Below, one piece after another: positions 1-12,456 of a stretch of DNA of 64,000 bases. This DNA is from Hydractinia symbiolongicarpus. Its lineage: Eukaryota; Cnidaria; Hydrozoa; Anthoathecata; Hydractiniidae. The position numbers and the translations under genes are program-made. The DNA is taken from contig NC_079878.1 of assembly GCF_029227915.1 (NCBI RefSeq), positions 13,764,001-13,828,000 of the forward strand, read 5' to 3'. Below the pieces are notes generated by a model, which had not been told where the DNA came from, did no database searches, and saw only the letters and a program-made list of their open reading frames with translations. Each line of letters starts with the position of its first letter. The first letter of the stretch is position 1.

Positions 1-513
1 AAAAAAATTAGAAAAACGGAAGGACACTCGTCAAAGAATGCATACATGTTGGTTTACAGTAGAAAAAATACAGGTTACTACATCTGTTTTTACTCTATTG
101 AAATGTGTTTCTTACATTGCTACCTAACTTTTGCAATAATTTAGAGGAGCGCAAATAACAGTTAAGTGTATTTTAAAAGTTGCAATTTGAAAGCAAGTTG
201 GAGCGGAAAATCCTGATCAAAATATTAAACCTCAAAATATTATTATCACAAAAACAAGTGTTGTTAAATCTTTATATTTTTAGCTCGCTTCCACCTGACA
301 TAAATAAATACCTTCTTTGGGGCTGTAAAATTTAACACAATTTTTTTATTTTTTTCATTACTTTCTCAGTTCGAATAGATAAGATTAAGTATTTTAGAGG
401 GAAGTTTTAAATATTTTTACAAAAACAAAGTGATACTTGCTAAATAACTAATGCATAATTTTGGTTAGGCAAGATGATAAATTCCATTTGGGAGAAAAGT
501 GTTTTTTTTTTAG
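1..513 (+). other. Intron sequence upstream of the first visible USP48 exon
   Basis: AT-rich sequence with no coding potential that I can support. It ends in a T-run and TAG acceptor at 511-513, immediately before a USP48 coding exon. Since that exon needs one base from an upstream exon, this stretch is taken as the 3' part of a USP48 intron whose donor lies outside the window. Confidence 0.7.
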
Positions 514-3500
514 AAAATAATAAAGTTTCAGATGTACCAGAAATAATGAAAGAATTTGTTGCAAAAGATAACAGCTTGTTTCTTGATCATTGGACAAAAA
601 GTCATAACAAAAGAGTGAGTAATAGATAAATATTTACACACAATCTCATACCTTTGTTTTTGTATGAATTTTATTTTTGTTCGTCCTAGGTCAGTGCTAT
701 TTCTGATGGCCTTGAAAAGCAAAAAGAAATACAAGCAATATATGCTTGTCTGCCTGTAAAAGAGGGTGGGTATTCCAATGCTGATATATTTTGTGACAGT
801 TGTTAACTGCCTGTTGTTATGTTTAACATTCAATCTTTTCTGGAAATAGGGGATGATTATGAATGGTTATCAACAGATTGGTTGCGACAATGGTTGAATC
901 CTGATCAAGTAAATATTCCTCCCATTAATAACACAAGTCTAATGTGCAAGCACTCATGTGCAGATCCTTTAAAGTTAAACATGATGAAAAGAGTCTCTGC
1001 CGAAGCAGCTGAAGTTTTGTATACTCGTCACGGTGGTTTACCTCGACTAAAAAGCGATTCTTTATGCACTGCATGCACAGAGTCCATAAAACGTGGTAGG
1101 GATTTTGAAACACAATTACAAGCAGATATGAAAACTTTTGTCAAGCCCTTGAAAACGTCATACAAGTAAGTCAGGTGGCATCTAACGAAGTGGTCACCGC
1201 ATTATCTTTTAAATCATCTTATAATTAATTCTCAACAAAATTGTATCCAGTTGTGTTTTTTTTTTTAATTTATTTATACGAGCAAAAGTATGTGGGATGT
1301 CTGAGTGATTTTAATGGATTAAAAACGAACATACCAAATTAAATCATATTTTTCCTGTTAGCCAACCTGTTTATATAAAAAACTTAAAATTAGAAACTCC
1401 TAAAATATATTTGTGGACCTACTTTCAGAGTGTCTGGCGAGGGTTACTGGGTTGGTAAAAAGTCACTAAAACGTGTAAAGCAGTTGGCCCTTCAAGAATT
1501 TCGAAACAGAGAAGAAGGAATTTTATCAAATCCTGATATCTCAATGACTGATTCACCAAGCAGACCAGAAGATACAGATGATCAAAATAATAATGAAAAC
1601 CAACTTGAGGGACCCTCTAGCAAGGATCAGCTATCTACACTAAAGCAAGCGAACTCTGATTCAGGATTTAATCAAGATTGTCAATGCAGTGAACATGGTA
1701 AAACTTTCATATTTATCTGGATTTTCATTTAAAGAAAATGTGTTTAAAAAATCCCTTTTGCATCTACTGCACTTACATACTCTAAAAACTGTTTAGCAGT
1801 ATAAGTAGAATTTTCGAATACATATATATTAGAATTTCAATTAAAAATTGTTAAATAATGCATGTACCCTTAGGACCATTTGATTTTCAATTTAATGTAA
1901 AAATCAAAAACGGTAATTTGGAACACAGTTTAGTTTCCAAAACTTATAACTCAAAAATAAGATTTAAAAAAAAGTTAAACCAAAAATTGAAAATAATTTC
2001 GCAACCAAATCATATGATGCAATGAGCCTGCAGCTTCTTTTCAACCAACCCTCTGCACTCCTGTACAGTGGTCCTTTATTAGGCGCGTTTCATAGCGAGC
2101 TGAACGTCGGTGTCAAATACTTTACAGAAGTCCTGAGATTGCAGGCCAGATATATTCCTTTTGTTAGCAACACTTTAATTTTTGAATTTCAAATTAAATT
2201 AAAAATCAATATTCATTAAATAATTTTAATCAAATAAAACGCCCTAAAGGTACACGCATTTTAAAGATGGCATATTTGTTTCTTAATTGTGTTTTTATGC
2301 ATATTACACTTCACATTTTTTTTTTAATTTTTTAAGCTTGCTGAATTTCTTTCGTTGAAAATTATATTAATCAGATTTTCTTGAATTAGATTTTCTTAAC
2401 ATGTATTCCCTTAGAGCTGCAGAAATTTCTGACTAACTCGGACGCAAAGAGAGAGAATATTTATAATTTTATTAGAAGTAATATTTATTTATTTTGATAA
2501 AATGTTTAAACAATTTTTTTCAGGTAATTTATGTGTGCACCCTTCTTTACGTGTTCTCGTTTCCAAAGACATCTGGTTGAAGTTGCTCGAGTACTTTCCT
2601 CGATCTCAAAGTTTTTCCAATGAAATTTTGCCTTGCCAAGAATGCCAAGTATGATAGCTCTTTTAATTTCTTTTTTTTATGTTAACAATTAAAAATCAGA
2701 CAAGTTAAATCGAAAAATCAGAAAGTTAATCTCTTCTTGGCCAGAAGAATAGGAATTAATTGATAGATTGATAGTTAATAGCATTGTTTAGATGTAACAA
2801 GAACATGTAAATCTAATGTAGAAGAGTTCTTCCAGGAAAGACTTTTTTATAATCTTATCTTCTCCAATTCAGAGTAAAGAAAAATCTTCACAAGAGGAAC
2901 GAGAAACGATGAAGTATTTAGCAAACGAACAAAAGGGAATGTTTTCATTCTTACTTGAAAAGAAGGCAGACAGGCTGAAATCAATATTACACGAGGTAAG
3001 TCTGTAGTTGTTAACTTTCACCTTAGTTTTACTATTGATTGTTTTTTTTTTAAAGCAAGCCAAGTATCTCTTAAAGTATGTGTGTTGTTGCAAATTATAG
3101 GACCATGTCACGCTTCATGTTATCCTGGCTAGTTTTATCGAAACATGGAAAAAAAGTGTAAAGTAAGAACTTTTTGTCAGCTGTGAGAATTTCTTGTTTG
3201 GTTCCTTTTTAAAAAATTTTCTCCTAAATTGAAGAAAAGCTGTGTTTCTGGGCAATCATCTGTTTACCTTTGGTGGTGTTTCTACACTAATAACAAACTT
3301 GATTTTTTGTTGTTAAAGGTGGGATAAAGAAAAAATAAAATCACTCTCTATCACCGAAGTAAAAATGCTGCAAACTCTGTGAAAGTTACCCTCTTGTGAA
3401 AATATGTCTTTTACATTGAAGGTCGAATGGTAGAAAGCTGTTGACCCATATAGATAATACTGAAATTATCTGTGAGCACAATTTACTGTTGTATTCTGCA

Positions 3501-6500
3501 GAAGAAATTGTTAGCGAAGCTTCAGTGGAGTAAGTAAAAATACGAATCAGCAGACTCTTAGTTTAAGTGAATATTCATATTTACTGCAATGACAAATGAC
3601 TATGTATGTGATGCAAAGTTTATCTGCTTCACTTTGGGAAGGTGGTTTTGAAAATGCTAGCTGAGGTTTCTTTTATACTGAGTAATTAAACTAAAGTTGC
3701 AACCAAAGTATTGAACAGGGAGTCAATTCTCAGAGTCAAAGTGTGTCATTTTCCTTCTTTAGGAATCCTCAGCTGGTCTTAGTTAGCGAAGAAGAATTTT
3801 CCAACATAACTAATTTCTTTACAATTTCCAATGGTGTTGTTGTTACCGCCAACGTTGCACAGACTGATGACCAAAACACAAGAAAGTATGTTTACAAAGT
3901 TTCACCCGGTAAGACTAGTAAAACATTTCTTGTTGTACACTTTTCTGTCGTAGTAGCCAATGTTATGAAATAAACTATTAACACACATGTCCACTAAAGT
4001 TTTGTGTGACAAACCATCCAGAAGACATCTTGAAGAAATTGAAAATTTGTTTTGTTACGCAGTTTCATTGTTTTAGACTTATTTAAACATTTTTACCCTG
4101 CTCATCTATCTTCTGACGTTTGACGTTCATTCTAAAAAGGGAAGCGATGACTTTTTTTATTTTACCGAAAAGTGATATATTTTTCTTCACTAGATTTTTG
4201 TCCGGAGTGTCGAAGTAATCGTCTTTCAGAAGAAGCACATGATTCCAAGATGTATCGAGGTGCACCTATCTTTGTCATGAAGAGAGTTGTTAAGAGTAGT
4301 TCTGTGATGGGACAGAACTCACCGTTGGAGGATGGAAATGACGAGCCAGATTCAATGGATACAAATCATGGACTGTATGGCAAAGAGGTTGTTTGTTTAT
4401 TTGTGTGATGTTCGTTCGTTCGTTCGTTTATTTGTGTGATGTTCGTTCGTTCGTTCGTTCGTTCGTTCGTTCGTTCGTTCGTTCGTTCGTTCGTTCGTTC
4501 GTTCGTTCGTTCGTTCGTTCGTTCGTTCGTTCGTTCGTTCGTTCGTTCGTTCGTTCGTTCGTTCGTTCGTTCGTTCGTTCGTTCGTTCGTTCGTTCGTTC
4601 GTTCGTTCGTTCGTTCGTTCGTTCGTTCGTTCGTTCGTTCGTTCGTTCGTTCGTTCAAAATATTTCTTGCTGTTTATTTGCCGAATGAACATGCTGGCTA
4701 TGTGCAAAAGCGATGCTTAGAAAATTTAACTTGGGTTTTTGGTAGCTCCTAGAAAATTTGGGGATAATAAATTTTTATAAAAACTTTTCTTTTTGTGAGA
4801 CTTTAACAAGAGAAAGGTGCCAGGTAACCCTTGTTAAATCGTGTCAGATAACCGAAGTTGAATAGCATTAGACAAACTGGGTTGAATAGTAACTTTGGAA
4901 CAATTTATTTTTAAATTTATTTGGCACATGAAACATCCATCATTAACTAACTAAGATGGATTAGATGGTCAATCAAAACTATCTTCAAACATTGGCAAGG
5001 AAAAAATTTTAGAATTGTTTTTAAATAACTAGCATTAATTTGTTCTATCGAAATGTTGCACCTGGAAAAGTGAAGAAAATATCCGGAATTGTAGTCAAAA
5101 AATGTCAAGAAAATAAGGAGTTTCATTGAGTGGACTGTTTTTGGCTTGTACTTATGATTTTATTTTGTATTTTTAGAGTAAAGATACTAGTTATACAGTG
5201 AGTATACGTTTTTAACTCTCGTTTTTGTTTGACACTTTCTTCACAGTAACAGCGATATTCCATTTCTTATTGCGTATTTCTTATTTAGTCTTCAGCCAAA
5301 AAAATTAAAAGATCTGCATCACCTGAAGGAGGAAGAAGACGTAGTTCCAGGTGATTTTCTGCTAATCGTTTTTTTTTAAAAAGTATTCATACAATCCTTA
5401 CGTTAGAACACAACCAATCTATGCATAGTAATTCAACATATTCGATACAATTTTCTTGTCAACAAAGCTGAAAATATCGTTGTTGTTATCCTGTACTTTA
5501 TAATTTACGACAGTGCGGTGAGAGGTTAGTTTTTTGTGTAAAATATTTTCAAGAACTCTAATTGTAAAAAGATTTTTTAAATTTGGATTGATTTTTATTT
5601 AACAAAATATTGCCAAAAAAAGAGTAAAAAAAGAAACGTGGCATAATAGGTTCGTCTAAAAAACGCCCCATTTAGTTTGGGAGGGAGGATTTAACCCTGA
5701 CGAGTGGGGATGGTATGGTGTAGTGGGGTAGGGTAAGGTAGGGTAGGATAGGGTGGGTGATAGTCAACGTAGAGCATGATACCCGTCCTAATTAAAATTC
5801 CATCTGCGCATAGACTTCTGGATTTCCAGCGAGGTATAATAATCATTCTTATTATACTTTATTTGAAGTTTATTAGGCAAGTTAGTACGCAAAATGATCA
5901 TCTTAAAGTGTGCTTATCATGTCTGTATTTTATTTAAAATCTATATCTTCAAATATACCTCGAGATTATTCATCTCTTTATGTTTATGTTTTTCATGATA
6001 GACATCGAACGAAACGTGGAGAATATATGGTACGCGTGGATTCTGATCAAACTTTAAAGCAACTAAAAATTCAGGTAGCTTCAGGATTACCGTTCGTTCG
6101 TATGTTCGTTCGGGAAAATGCAGGATAGTATGGTTTTTTATACAAGCTGTGTTTACGTTTTTAATTTTATTTGTAGCTGCTCAATACATTTTCAATACTT
6201 CCAATCGAACAGACGTTATCGCTACCCGATGGAACTGTTCTTCAAGACAACGAAGCGTTCTTAGTTAATCTTGGTATCACTCCAGGGACTCATCTTTTGC
6301 TTTCGGTCAGTTCATAGTCTGCAATTTCGTAATTTTAAGGACTGACATTCGGAAATTTTTGAATTTTGGGTGATATTTTTATCGGCAACTTATGGTTTTA
6401 TACATTTAGACACTTTTTTGCTCTTTTACCAACGTAACAATTTTTTATCGATTATTTAACTCATTTAATGTCTAGAACTAGTACGTTGATCAGACGATGT

Positions 6501-7151
6501 AGATGAAGCCTCCCTCTCATGTATTAAATTCTTGTGGGTTCAGTTCTATGGAAAATTGTAGATTTGGGTTTTGATTGTGTTAGCTTATTTTTTTCGGGGG
6601 TATTCTATCGTGTAAAATGGTTGATTTGTTTCTTACGCAGGTTGACGAACCTAGTGCTGAACGATCGGTCGATGACTCTTCTTGCGGTACGTTATAAAAT
6701 GTTACCACCGGATTATAAGAAATTACATTGCAGGCTTGGGTTGCTCGGTAATGAGTGTCAATGCTTTTTATGACAGAAATTTTCATTTTTAAACTAATTT
6801 AACACCACCAAAAACTTAGTTTTAAAACCCACGCTAATTCAAACTCCCTATCCAGAACGATGAAAAAACCCTGGAAACTAAACTTCACCTTTTAAATTGG
6901 TGCATATAAGCAAAATATCTAACAAATCTTGTCCTGCTATCAACGTTACATACTCTCTCACTCGATTCGTTTTAGGAAAACCAAGAGCACTGGAAGAAGG
7001 ATTTAAAGGTTATTTTCTTTCTTTACTTTGCAGAAACTACACAGTATGAAAATGTGATGCCATAAAAAGGACACATTTACATTAACTTATGGCAACAATT
7101 TAACTCTTTTTTGCAGGAACAAACTTATACAGTGGTGGAAAAGCGTGGTAG
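514..7151 (+). CDS. USP48: USP48-like ubiquitin carboxyl-terminal hydrolase, 3' 17 coding exons (5' part outside window)
   Basis: Ubiquitin-specific protease 48, a nuclear deubiquitinase; only the DUSP-repeat and C-terminal region is here, and the catalytic USP domain must lie upstream. Exons: 514-614, 690-765, 850-1165, 1429-1697, 2524-2648, 2873-2995, 3101-3162, 3422-3529, 3763-3908, 4194-4387, 5177-5197, 5289-5350, 6002-6074, 6177-6305, 6641-6686, 6976-7008, 7117-7151. All phases join, giving 638 residues and a TAG stop. Recognisable blocks: the DUSP motif around MKRVSAEAAEVLYTRHGG, GYWVGKKSL, a CPECR motif at 4194, then a ubiquitin-like domain starting RGEYMVRVDSDQTLKQLKIQ. The C-terminus EEGFKGTNLYSGGKAW resembles the EEGFKGTGLLGH end of vertebrate USP48. 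The donor after 4387 (GTTGTT) is weak, and a large GTTC repeat follows directly. The 21-nt exon at 5177 is a microexon and less certain than the others. Confidence 0.93.
4402..4656. repeat. (GTTC)n tetranucleotide microsatellite in a USP48 intron
   Basis: About 55 near-perfect GTTC/TTCG units after a short interruption (tatttgtgtgatg). Because 4 is prime to 3, every frame is open on both strands, giving false Phe-Val-Arg-Ser and Asn-Glu-Arg-Thr repeat ORFs. It lies just after the donor at 4388. A small related cluster occurs in another USP48 intron near 6092-6114. Confidence 0.97.
5709..5759 (+). repeat. G-rich degenerate GGTAG pentamer repeat in a USP48 intron
   Basis: Short run of degenerate GGTAG/GGTAGG units (ggggtagggtaaggtagggt). 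Runs of GGG on one strand could form a G-quadruplex, but this is inference from composition only. Confidence 0.7.
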
Positions 7152-10100
7152 CAAAAAAATGTTTGTGACTGTATCATTTAAATATTATTATTAAGAATAT
7201 ATTAGTGAATGTTTTAAGACCATTTGTATGCTACATGCCCAATTTACTTTTTGTTTGTATGTTTTTTTGTTTGTTTCGGAGCTTGTCAATGCAAACACCA
7301 ATCATCACGCTTATTTATTTCACTAAAGAAATGCGTCGGACAATGTCAGACGGTATGAAAAATCTTCCACATCACAAAAATCCATTTGTTATCCTTTTAT
7401 GCCACCTTGTCTTGAACTGAAGGTCTTTAAATCTTATTCTATTATGACTAGGTTTGTGCACGCTTTTTTGTCGGAGTTATATAATTCTTAATGACCAGGT
7501 CTATTTTGAACATTGATTATGGTTAACGATCATGTTTTGACTGTGGTTGACCTGGTAGGATAGGCTTCACTACCAATGTTATTTCAGCGAAAAGTTGTGG
7601 AGTTGTTTTACCCATATTTAAAGCAGCACATATGCAGTTTTAAATTTGTATCTAAAGCAACTCGACCATGATTCTTTCGCGACAGGCACATCACAAAGCG
7701 AAGAAACAAGGTGGACCAGGTCGTTCAAGTTTATTAAATCAGAGTATATAAAATTTTATTGGCGCCAGCCAAATTAAAGCGAAAAAGAGTGTTTAGGACC
7801 GCAACCCCTGACGATATTTTTTGGCTCACCTTGCTAATACTTATAGCTCTGATATGATTTTGTAAAAGCAAAACGTTGAAAACGTGATTAATGCGGAAAA
7901 TGGGGCATGCTGATGTCAGCAAAAAGTAGTATAATTTAAGATTTACGATTTAATCAAATATCCCTTCTATAACGTTGGCAAGTTCAACTTTCTTCTTGTG
8001 TTATCTAGGATTTGTATAGAAACAACGAATATATTGTTTGTGTATATACTACGTCACGTGTAAAAGATTGCTTCTTTAGGGGAATTATAATTTTAAGCAA
8101 ATCAACAGTAGTAAGCTTTTTTGTGAGAACTGATGTTTAAATGATGCAAAAAATAGAGAAATGGGAGAGGAGAAAAGGTGCCATGACGACTCGTTTATGT
8201 ATCTATCATACACGTTTTTCTTTCATGAAGAAACATTGATTTCGCTCTGAACTCAAGTTGCTTATTTCTTTTAAGGATTTTAGCCTTTAAATGTGCCTTA
8301 TATCAGGGCCGTGTAGGCGTCAGATGAGGAGAAGGGAGTCCTAGCCCCTACTTTTTCTAAAAATTTAAAATAATCATTAGTTATCTGAAAATATTCAACC
8401 TTGTCCCCAGGACTATTTGCTTCTCAACGGCGCTGCACTTTCTGATAAAAAGGTGCTGGGGTCGAGCTTGACAAATATTGAAAATATGAAATGGAAAAAA
8501 AAGGAAGCAATTTGACACCGTGGTAGGGGAGCAGTCCAAAGATTTCGTGTCGCTGGCCCTGTAAGTCAAGTCTTTTCTTTCTTATACTTTGTGGGAACTT
8601 TAAGTATGTTACGAAAACAGTTGGTTTCTTAAAACTACTGATTATTTTTCAACGCTGTTTTAATTTTATTTGGTAGTTATTAATAGTGTTGTTCCTTGTG
8701 ATTGGCTAGTATTTCTTAACTTGTTGATTTGTTTTATTTTTTTTTAATTTTCATATCTACTAAATATATTCCACATATAGAAGTCGCATGTCAAAGTATG
8801 CCGGACATTTGCCAAAAGTGTTGATGTTGCAGTGTTTACCACCCAAGATCTTCGAGTGTAGAAAGCGGCCGCGGGCTGTTCCCAGATAAAAAAAAGCTTA
8901 AGGTAGCCCTGTTGTACCGGGGCTTTGAACTAAACTGCAGAGAATATGGCAACTAAAAAAGTTTGCTGCAAAGTAGGGGACACCATTTTGAACATATCTT
9001 TCGAAAATAGCTATACAGTGTTTGGTATTAATGTCATCGGCGCGTCAAATGTGTGGCCATGTGTATATGCTCAAACTACAAAACTATATATATAATGGTC
9101 AAGTTCAAACATGCATGGCTATGTACATCCTCGCCCCAAAGGCTTTTTGATACAAGAGAAGAAAAATATTTTTCCCTGTAATCACAAAAAGGCAAAAAAC
9201 CCTGGGGACGAGGGTTGGTCATGTACATTCAAAAATGATCTAATATTCTTTAAAAATAGCTGTACCTACTGCATCTGCATGAGGCCGGTTCGTCAGTTAA
9301 GGCAGCTGCGCAGCTTTGTGCCACTTTATTTATTCTTTCTGCGAGGCAAAAACAACGGTACTCTTTAAACAAGGAAAATCATTTTAACACTCACTCGTTA
9401 CGTGACTTTTGACGGTGATGGCTAATTTGTATCGTCGAAAGTAACTCGAAAGTAAGGAAGTGGATCCACGCGCGTAGCTTGCTGCTGATTTGACACGTTA
9501 CCTCATTTTGCCGAACCAGATAAAAAAAACTTCACTTATAGGCGTTGCACTAGACACGACGACGTTCGATATATTTGAAGAGGACAAAAAATAATCTCTT
9601 ATAATAATGCGGAGACTGTGTCTGTTTGTAACAGGCAAAGTGGATAAATGCATTCTCCTTTGATATAGCCGAAAAAGTAATGTCTCAAATGTTAAATTTT
9701 CTGACGTTACGGCGCGACGTAAATAACATTACTTTAACGTCAATATCTTGTATTAAGGTGGAGCATATAAAAAAAGGCCAAATCGATGAATAATGATTTA
9801 CTTTAACATCTTTTACACTTAAATGATCGAAAATCATCAAAGAAAGCTAAAAATTAGAAAAATTAAAATTTTGAAAATTTCCTAATGCTGAGTCAGCAAA
9901 AAATTGGCAAAAACGTAGCTCAGCTTCACACAAAAATCTATACTCTACAAAAACGCACAGACTTGACATTTTAACCAGAGATTCAGCTTATAAAGACCAA
10001 GTGATTCACCCAGTTTCAAGTTGATTGGGCTACTAGACCAAAAAGTTATGACCACATGAACAACAAAGAAATTTTTACAAGCCAAAAAAGTAGGAATTGA

Positions 10101-10250
10101 CCAAATTTAGCATAATTTGTAACAGTTAATCATAATTATTTCAAGAACTACTTTAATTTACACTTGCAAACAGATGAGAGCATCTTGAGATATTTTGTTT
10201 ATGGCGGTCAAAAATATCATTTTGAAAATATCAACAAAATATGAAAAATA
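7152..10250. other. Intergenic, repeat-rich stretch between USP48 and a transposase fragment
   Basis: No host gene recognised. Short ORFs here do not resemble known families. It holds a possible small CAGGGCC-ended element (8304-8561), a segment around 9115-9225 with the recurrent motif ccctggggacgagg, and near 9700-9770 several ACGT-rich motifs. The sequence probably consists of decayed mobile elements. Confidence 0.5.
8304..8561. mobile_element. Possible small hAT-like non-autonomous element
   Basis: Begins CAGGGCCGTGTAGGCG and ends CGCTGGCCCTG, so the outer 7 bp (CAGGGCC) are inverted. CAGGG ends are typical of hAT-type elements. I see no matching 8-bp target duplication, so the call is weak. 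Confidence 0.3.
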
Positions 10251-10259
10251 TAACAAAAA

Positions 10260-11330
10260 ATCAATCTAAAATCCACCAGGAACATAAGATTCATCCTTTT
10301 CAGTCTCTTTTTCTTTGTCAGAAAGTCCCTTTTTTATTGTTCTGAGTGATTTTCTTGCACTTTTCCCTGTTCTGAACATTTTCTAGCTGAATCTACTATC
10401 TTTTTTGTATTCCGTTTATATGTACCGATCCGGGTAAAATGACTGCTTGATGCACTAAGACGTTTCAAAACACTTTCAACTCCTTCAGAACCATCATTAT
10501 AGTCCACAATAGCTGCATTTTCCCCCAATTTTAGCACACTAGTTTCAACAAAAACATTTTTGGGTATTTTTGACCAAATAATTTGATTGACGGCCACGTT
10601 TGCATTCTGCGTTTGCCCGTGTAAACATTTTTCCAACAAGCTGTCATCGCGCAAATCCATAAAAACTGGTTGAATTACGTCATGAATCCACTTTGGGATA
10701 CTGATGTTGTTGAACGGTACCCAAAATATGTTTGGGTACCATTCAACTTAACAAGTTGAAACTTACACCATGAATCAGGACCAGTAGGACAGAATCTATG
10801 TCTTAATTCCTTCGATTTGAACAAGGTGCAATGAAATAGCACTGCGCCGATAGCTTTCATCATTGCATATATGTTTCACAAATTGCTCCTTATGGCTAAA
10901 CCATAAAAATTATGAATGGAATTTATCACAGTGTCTGTCAACTTCCCTTTTCCTGATAATTTGATGATTTTTTTTATGATTTATTCTTTTTTGGTTATCG
11001 ACTTCTCCCGTCTTACTCTTTTACAATTTTACGTAAGCGGGTACCCAGGCACTTTTGTACGTGACCAACGCATTCCAATTTCACAGGTGTGATGGATTCT
11101 TTTTTGTATGGATTTGAATCAACAACTTCTTTAAATGAAGAAGTGTCCCCATCCCCAAGATACTCTTATATATTAGGTTATTTTTGGTTATTGAGCGTGA
11201 AAACATTTTAACTGCGCCAACCCTTTCCATGGCTTCCGAACTTTTGGTGTGGTTGATTGAACAAACTTGCGTTGCTTTCCATGTTTTATAAACATCACTG
11301 TTTTTCTTTTTTCTTTTCAATAACACTACT
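10260..11330 (-). pseudogene. Mutator-like (MULE family) transposase, degenerate
   Basis: Read on the minus strand from 11330 downward, conserved blocks of the Mutator-like transposase found in many invertebrate genomes appear in order but in different frames: CSINHTKSSEAMERVGAVKMFSRS, KLECVGHVQKCLGTRLRK (near 11085-11030), GKGKLTD...NFYGLAIRSN (near 10960-10880), FCPTGPDSWCKFQ, and EKCLHGQTQNANVAVNQIIW followed by KLGENAAIVDYNDG. Family members are normally one long ORF, so frameshifts and stops (for example after LRKIVKE) mark this as a dead copy. No terminal repeats were identified. The N-terminal zinc region was not found. Confidence 0.8.
10709..10747. repeat. Near-perfect hairpin inside the transposase fragment
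   Basis: Arms 10709-10725 (gttgaacggtacccaaa) and 10731-10747 are inverted complements with one mismatch, separated by atatg. It lies within the transposase coding region. Confidence 0.85.
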
Positions 11331-11340
11331 TAACGTTAAT

Positions 11341-12400
11341 ATCTTATATTAAATTAATGAAGCCATTACAGTGCATTTAAAACTTTGAGGTCAATAACTT
11401 GGAAACGAGGTGGTGACGTCAATGATTTTTCACCGCTTGGGTAACTAGGGACCACCTGGGACAAATTTGGGTAATCTTCCCAAACCTGCGTTCTCAAATC
11501 CGTTTCGGAACTGATGGGTAGATGACGTCATCAAAAAACTTTTAAACCCTAAATATCTCTGCAACCGTTTGTCGAAAGTACATGGTCCTATACATTTTTT
11601 TCAGCGTTTCAAGTTCTATACGATGAAGACAAGTGGTATACAAATTAATAAAAAAAAATTTTGGTTTTTGACGGGCCATTGCTGAAGTCAGCAAAATTTT
11701 TAAACCCTTACCTCTTATTAACCGCTCATCAAAAACATATGATCCTATACATTATTTTGATCAGCGTTTCGACCTCTACACATCACAATCAAAGAATAAA
11801 CTAAATCTCACTATTTTTGTTAGGATATGCACTGCCGTCAGCAAAACATCTAAAACAACTTTCTTTTTAGACCTTTTGCGTAAGTGGATTTCTCCACGGG
11901 TTTATCGACTAGTGATTATTAATACTAAATTTGTAATTTTTGAAAAATTATTTTGAATGCAATGAAAAATAAATTTTTCAAATACCTTCTCTAAAATATA
12001 TATTTTCGCGAAAATTGAGTCTGCGAAAATTACTAGATAGTATTAGTCAAAAACAATTCTTTTCCTCTCCTCAATAAAATCGCTGACCGACCGACTTCGC
12101 GCCAACAAAAAGACTGCAAAATCATTGTAGTAAATAAATAAATAAAATAGCCGGGTAGAGCCTGGGTAATATTCAAAGCTTAACAGGGGGTTGCATACAC
12201 AATAATTGAAAGAATTTGGATTGATTCTAAATTTTATGGGGTTATTATTGTACTTTAATTTTTTGTAACAAAATTTTTATTAAAATAGCAACCTAAATTT
12301 TGTGTTTGTATAATACATCTTCAATTTTAACCATTATCTCTTTTAATCGTAACCCCCTATTAGATTTATTTTATCAAGCGAACAGAAGCAGTGGTGTTCC
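11341..12400. other. Non-coding repeat-derived sequence upstream of RPL22
   Basis: Contains internally similar blocks around 11510-11640 and 11680-11780, each with a cctatacatt motif, a cagcgtttc motif and GACGTCA or gaagtcagcaaaa motifs, so it looks like diverged tandem parts of a repeat family. No ORF is convincing. The last 100 bases should hold the RPL22 promoter. Confidence 0.5.
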
Positions 12401-12408
12401 ACGAGATA

Positions 12409-12417
12409 CTTCTTTTC
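12409..12417 (+). promoter_or_regulatory. Candidate 5' TOP tract at the RPL22 transcription start
   Basis: CTTCTTTTC lies 40 bases upstream of the RPL22 start codon. Ribosomal protein mRNAs usually begin with a C followed by a pyrimidine run (5' TOP), which couples their translation to growth signalling. Position and composition fit; the true start site is not known. Confidence 0.5.
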
Positions 12418-12456
12418 ACATTCGAAGCTGAACAAGAAGGCATCGTTCGCTAAAAT

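Noticed and set aside
3320-3358. Possible extra USP48 exon (WDKEKIKSLSITE)
   Set aside because: Exons 3101-3162 and 3422-3529 already join in phase and match the family spacing without it.
4366-4752. Long repetitive ORFs on both strands (Phe-Val-Arg-Ser and Asn-Glu-Arg-Thr repeats)
   Set aside because: Frame-independent translation of the GTTC microsatellite inside a USP48 intron.
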